From Paenibacillus plantiphilus (GTDB taxonomy: Bacteria > Bacillota > Bacilli > Paenibacillales > Paenibacillaceae), in NCBI RefSeq assembly GCF_927798095.1, contig NZ_CAKMMF010000003.1:1-36511 (forward strand): DNA of 36,511 nt, given 5' to 3'. The position numbers and the translations under genes were made by a program. Below are positions 34,558-36,511 of the stretch, in pieces (positions within the stretch are counted from its first letter, which is position 1; every line of letters begins with the position of its first letter). Below the pieces are notes generated by a model that searched no databases, had not been told where the DNA came from, and was given only the letters and a program-made list of their open reading frames with translations.

Positions 34558-34719
34558 TAGCCTATGCTCCTCTCTTGTTGCGGTAAACATTCACTCCTTA
34601 CTTTGACATTAATAAACCCGCATTGTCAAGGCGATGGGTTTGATTTTCAAATTGCAGCATATATCGGAACAGAAGTACCTCCATCGGAGAGTTTTCAGCA
34701 GGGAAAATGACGAATAACG

Positions 34720-34756
34720 AAAAAAGAGACAGGGAACATTCGTTCCCTGTCTCTTT
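34720..34756 (-). terminator. Terminator of yneA
   Basis: AAAGAGACAGGGAAC (34723-34737) and its exact complement (34742-34756) form a 15-bp stem with a 4-nt loop. Six T residues follow on the minus strand. Confidence 0.92.
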
Positions 34757-34791
34757 GCTTTATGACGGTTCTATAACCGGAATATTGTCAT

Positions 34792-35181
34792 CTACTTATT
34801 AGGTATGATTAATGTCTGACCTGATTGGAGCATACTCGACCGAAGATCATTCCGTTCCTTCAAATCATATACGATTCTGCGTACATCATCGTTCTCAATA
34901 TTCAAGCTGCTGGCAATGGACCAGAGCGTATCGCCGGAAGAAACTACAATTACACGCTCTTCCGCAGTCGGCAAGGCTACTGCATCTCCACTTGCGCTGC
35001 TCTTCATCCATGCGAATCCAACAAATAATAACATAAACAGCAGAGAAGCTGTCGCTAAGCGCAGCATCAGCAGCTCAACATTGCGTTCCTTCTTCTTCTT
35101 CTGCTTCTTCTGCTTCGTCCCACCCGTGCCTGCAGCTCTATAGTTAGTATGATCAGTATAAGAAGAAATCATCGTTATCAT
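34792..35181 (-). CDS. yneA: YneA/SosA-like SOS cell-division inhibitor with LysM domain
   Basis: The 129-residue protein has a basic N terminus, one membrane helix (LATASLLFMLLFVGFAW, about 42-58) and a C-terminal LysM wall-binding domain (VIVVSSGDTLWSIAS ... LQSGQTLIIP). In Bacillus, YneA blocks septation during DNA damage. It sits divergent from lexA as in Bacillus. A promoter at 35222-35251 contains a LexA box, and another box lies just after the start site. ATG 35179-35181 has GGGGTG 6 nt upstream; a GTG three codons earlier is an alternative. Confidence 0.85.
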   Translation of the reverse strand: MITMISSYTDHTNYRAAGTGGTKQKKQKKKKERNVELLMLRLATASLLFMLLFVGFAWMKSSASGDAVALPTAEERVIVVSSGDTLWSIASSLNIENDDVRRIVYDLKERNDLRSSMLQSGQTLIIPNK

Positions 35182-35192
35182 AATCAGCACCC

Positions 35193-35206
35193 CAAACGTT
35201 TGTTCT
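35193..35206. promoter_or_regulatory. LexA box 1
   Basis: CAAACGTTTGTTCT: AAAC-N4-GTTC, one change from the GAAC-N4-GTTC core. It lies between the predicted yneA transcription start and start codon. Confidence 0.6.
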
Positions 35207-35221
35207 GTTTATCTTGAAATG

Positions 35222-35251
35222 AGAATAACACGAACGCCCGTTTGGTGTCAA
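35222..35251 (-). promoter_or_regulatory. Promoter of yneA
   Basis: On the minus strand a perfect TTGACA (35246-35251) and TATTCT (35222-35227) are separated by 18 bp. LexA box 2 fills most of the spacer. Confidence 0.65.
35231..35244. promoter_or_regulatory. LexA box 2
   Basis: CGAACGCCCGTTTG fits CGAAC-N4-GTT(C/T) and lies between the -35 and -10 of the yneA promoter. Confidence 0.75.
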
Positions 35252-35260
35252 CATATAAAT

Positions 35261-35274
35261 GGAACGTTTGTTCG
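35261..35274. promoter_or_regulatory. LexA box 3
   Basis: GGAACGTTTGTTCG has a perfect GAAC-N4-GTTC core. It lies just upstream of the yneA -35. Confidence 0.85.
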
Positions 35275-35284
35275 TAATAAAATG

Positions 35285-35298
35285 CGAACCTCTGTTTC
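35285..35298. promoter_or_regulatory. LexA box 4
   Basis: CGAACCTCTGTTTC fits CGAAC-N4-GTTTC. It lies between the two divergent promoters. Confidence 0.65.
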
Positions 35299-35299
35299 T

Positions 35300-35313
35300 C
35301 GAACTTATGTTTG
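35300..35313. promoter_or_regulatory. LexA box 5
   Basis: CGAACTTATGTTTG overlaps the first bases of the lexA -35 hexamer. Confidence 0.75.
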
Positions 35314-35339
35314 TACGAACTCCGGTTCTGTGTTATAAT
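35311..35339 (+). promoter_or_regulatory. Promoter of lexA
   Basis: TTGTAC (35311-35316), a 17-bp spacer and an extended -10 TGT-TATAAT (35331-35339) give a predicted start near 35346. LexA boxes 5 and 6 cover the -35 and the spacer. Confidence 0.8.
35316..35329. promoter_or_regulatory. LexA box 6
   Basis: CGAACTCCGGTTCT has a perfect GAAC-N4-GTTC core inside the lexA promoter spacer. Confidence 0.8.
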
Positions 35340-35371
35340 TTGACACAAATGAATCCTATGGAGTGAAATTC

Positions 35372-35992
35372 ATGTCTAAATTATCCAACCGCCAACAGGC
35401 GATTCTCGAATTTATAAAGAATGAAGTACGCGAGAAAGGCTATCCACCTTCTGTAAGGGAGATCGGCGAAGCAGTAGGGCTCGCATCCAGCTCAACGGTA
35501 CACGGCCATTTGGACCGTCTGGAGAAGAAAGGCCTTATTCGCCGCGACCCTACGAAGCCCCGTGCAATTGAGATACTTGGCGGAGAGGATATGGATCTCC
35601 CCTTCCCTCTCGCAGTCACCAAAGTACCTGTCGTTGGTAAAGTAACTGCAGGCGTACCGATTACAGCTACGGAGAACATTGATGATTACTTCCCACTCCC
35701 AGCCAACAAGGTTGGCGATCATAACGTCTTCATATTAAGTGTTAGCGGCGATAGTATGATAGAAGCCGGCATACATAACGGGGATTATGTTATTGTCAGG
35801 CAGCAGCAATCCGCTTCCAATGGTGAGATCGTCGTCGCTATGACTGAGGATGATGAAGCGACAGTCAAGACCTTTTATCGTGAGAAGGATCATATTCGGT
35901 TGCAGCCTCAGAATCAGTCTATGGAGCCGATTAGACTTCGCAATGTCACGATTCTCGGTAAAGTAATCGGACTATTCCGCGACATTCACTAG
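35372..35992 (+). CDS. lexA: SOS repressor LexA
   Basis: The 206-residue repressor has an N-terminal winged helix ([24 protein letters not shown] recognition region, about 27-50) and a C-terminal self-cleaving protease domain. The cleavage site is A93-G94 in VTAGVP, with catalytic S128 in SGDSMIEAG and K166 in EATVKTF. RecA filaments trigger self-cleavage after DNA damage. ATG 35372 is chosen because GGAG lies about 8 nt upstream; an in-frame GTG three codons earlier lacks one. Its own promoter overlaps two LexA boxes, so it is autoregulated. Confidence 0.96.
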   Translation: MSKLSNRQQAILEFIKNEVREKGYPPSVREIGEAVGLASSSTVHGHLDRLEKKGLIRRDPTKPRAIEILGGEDMDLPFPLAVTKVPVVGKVTAGVPITATENIDDYFPLPANKVGDHNVFILSVSGDSMIEAGIHNGDYVIVRQQQSASNGEIVVAMTEDDEATVKTFYREKDHIRLQPQNQSMEPIRLRNVTILGKVIGLFRDIH

Positions 35993-36063
35993 ACATCGTT
36001 CACGCTGAATCTGGAAGTCACAGGAAACTAGCTGCTTCGCGACTAAGCAAGTAATTATCAAAC

Positions 36064-36105
36064 AAAAGTCTCCAATCGGCCATTAAACCGTATTGGAGAC
36101 TTTTT
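36064..36105 (+). terminator. Terminator between lexA and the small WYL-like gene
   Basis: AAAAGTCTCCAAT (36064-36076) pairs with ATTGGAGACTTTT (36092-36104), and the stem runs into five T on the plus strand. The A-run on the other side lets it work in both directions for the two convergent genes. Confidence 0.85.
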
Positions 36106-36164
36106 CAATTTCGGTCTACCTATTTAGATTACTGCATTATGAAGGACCCTAACCGCGGTCTCCT

Positions 36165-36353
36165 TCACCCAGTTGGCTGTAATGCAAGGATATTCTTGCG
36201 TATGAACAAGCGCGAGCATTGAGTATCCAGACAGAACGCTTTCACATGATGCGCAGTAACCTCACGGACCCTTAGTCGCCTTTTGCTCAATTTTCCGTGC
36301 CGATCTTCATAAATGACCTCGACAATCCGCCCGACATACTTTTCAATAAGCAA
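36165..36353 (-). CDS. Small WYL-domain-like protein under SOS control
   Basis: The 62-residue product has the pattern of a WYL-type beta domain: VEVIYEDRHGKLSKRRLRV, then AFCLDTQCSRLFIRKNI, where WYL proteins have AYC..R..RTFRLDRI. WYL domains sense nucleic-acid or nucleotide ligands, usually fused to helix-turn-helix regulators; here the domain stands alone. The TTG at 36351-36353 is preferred, with AGGGAG 9 nt upstream. The frame is open to an ATG at 36407, but that ATG lies inside a LexA box and upstream of the predicted transcription start. Family assignment is by pattern only. Confidence 0.6.
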   Translation of the reverse strand: MLIEKYVGRIVEVIYEDRHGKLSKRRLRVREVTAHHVKAFCLDTQCSRLFIRKNILALQPTG

Positions 36354-36392
36354 GAAGTTCAACTCCCTTGATCTTGGAAATGTATTCTTAAT

Positions 36393-36421
36393 TATATACA
36401 CGAACATTTGTTCTTATTCAA
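36393..36421 (-). promoter_or_regulatory. LexA-controlled promoter of the WYL-like gene
   Basis: On the minus strand TTGAAT (36416-36421) and TATATA (36393-36398) are separated by 17 bp. The spacer contains the LexA box. Confidence 0.65.
36401..36414. promoter_or_regulatory. LexA box 7
   Basis: CGAACATTTGTTCT has a perfect GAAC-N4-GTTC core and sits between the -35 and -10 of the WYL-like gene. Confidence 0.85.
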
Positions 36422-36477
36422 GTGAAGTTATTTCCTTGGAAGGCACCTTTCACGACTGATCGCGCATTTTTCGGTAG

Positions 36478-36511
36478 TTGTAAGCAGGTTTTGTCCGCTT
36501 ATAGTCTCCAC
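36478..36511. repeat. Fragment of the 113-bp repeat family at the right edge
   Basis: TTGTAAGCAGG, a T-rich centre and CCGCTTATAG resemble the GTAAG...TTTTTCC...GCTTACAG half of array 1 units. Only the first about 30 bases are inside the window, so an array may follow. Confidence 0.45.

Noticed and set aside
34733..34746. LexA box GGAACATTCGTTCC downstream of yneA
   Set aside because: It is the loop end of a perfect 15-bp terminator stem, which explains the symmetry, and no promoter is placed over it.

Overview
The window looks like chromosome of a Paenibacillus-type Gram-positive bacterium (Bacillales). The evidence is gene content: a lexA/yneA divergon with a ynzC (DUF896) neighbour, YprA/YprB (MrfA/MrfB) repair factors, a YkpA-like ABC-F protein, a YlmA-like lone ABC ATPase, Firmicute-type Shine-Dalgarno sequences, and frequent GTG and TTG starts. 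This assignment is inference from family resemblance; no rRNA or other taxonomic marker is present. Most genes lie on the minus strand. Only thiN, an NlpC/P60 gene, mtnD and lexA are on the plus strand.

Layout: 1-453 is a tandem array of 113-bp units. 591-1780 (minus) holds a low-molecular-weight tyrosine phosphatase and a TRIC/UPF0126 membrane protein. 2095-2739 (plus) is thiN. 2769-4763 (minus) is a MutS2-like ATPase without an Smr nuclease domain, preceded by a roughly 350-nt structured RNA region with its own promoter and terminator. 5250-8317 (minus) carries a PhnP-like metallo-hydrolase, two GNAT acetyltransferases and a nitrilase-family amidohydrolase. 8479-8976 (plus) is a secreted NlpC/P60 hydrolase. 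9093-11143 (minus) is a two-component system, followed by chrA, an ABC-F ATPase and a Ser/Thr kinase fused to a degenerate ParA/MinD-like domain.

16160-25585 (minus) is one long, tightly packed run of nine genes: mrfA, mrfB, an oxidoreductase, a HAD phosphatase, an Fpg-type glycosylase, nfo (endonuclease IV), a cyclic-phosphate-processing receiver protein, an ABC ATPase and an RlmM-like methyltransferase. Several junctions overlap by 4 nt, and the run ends in a strong terminator. It reads as a DNA-repair-centred operon. Upstream lie a 7-bp microsatellite and a second 113-bp-period array.

26566-31049 (minus) holds rnz and metH, divergent from mtnD (plus). 31920-34557 (minus) holds a HAD phosphatase, an unknown membrane protein, an aldo/keto reductase and ynzC. 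The right end is an SOS region: yneA and lexA diverge from an intergenic stretch with six LexA-type boxes. A small WYL-like ORF, convergent with lexA, has a seventh box inside its promoter.

The most unusual items are: the two co-registered 113-bp repeat arrays (plus a fragment at the right edge); the unexplained structured RNA before the Smr-less mutS2 gene; the SOS-box cluster with the mini-WYL gene; the kinase-NTPase fusion; and the repair operon containing a cyclic-phosphate receiver protein.
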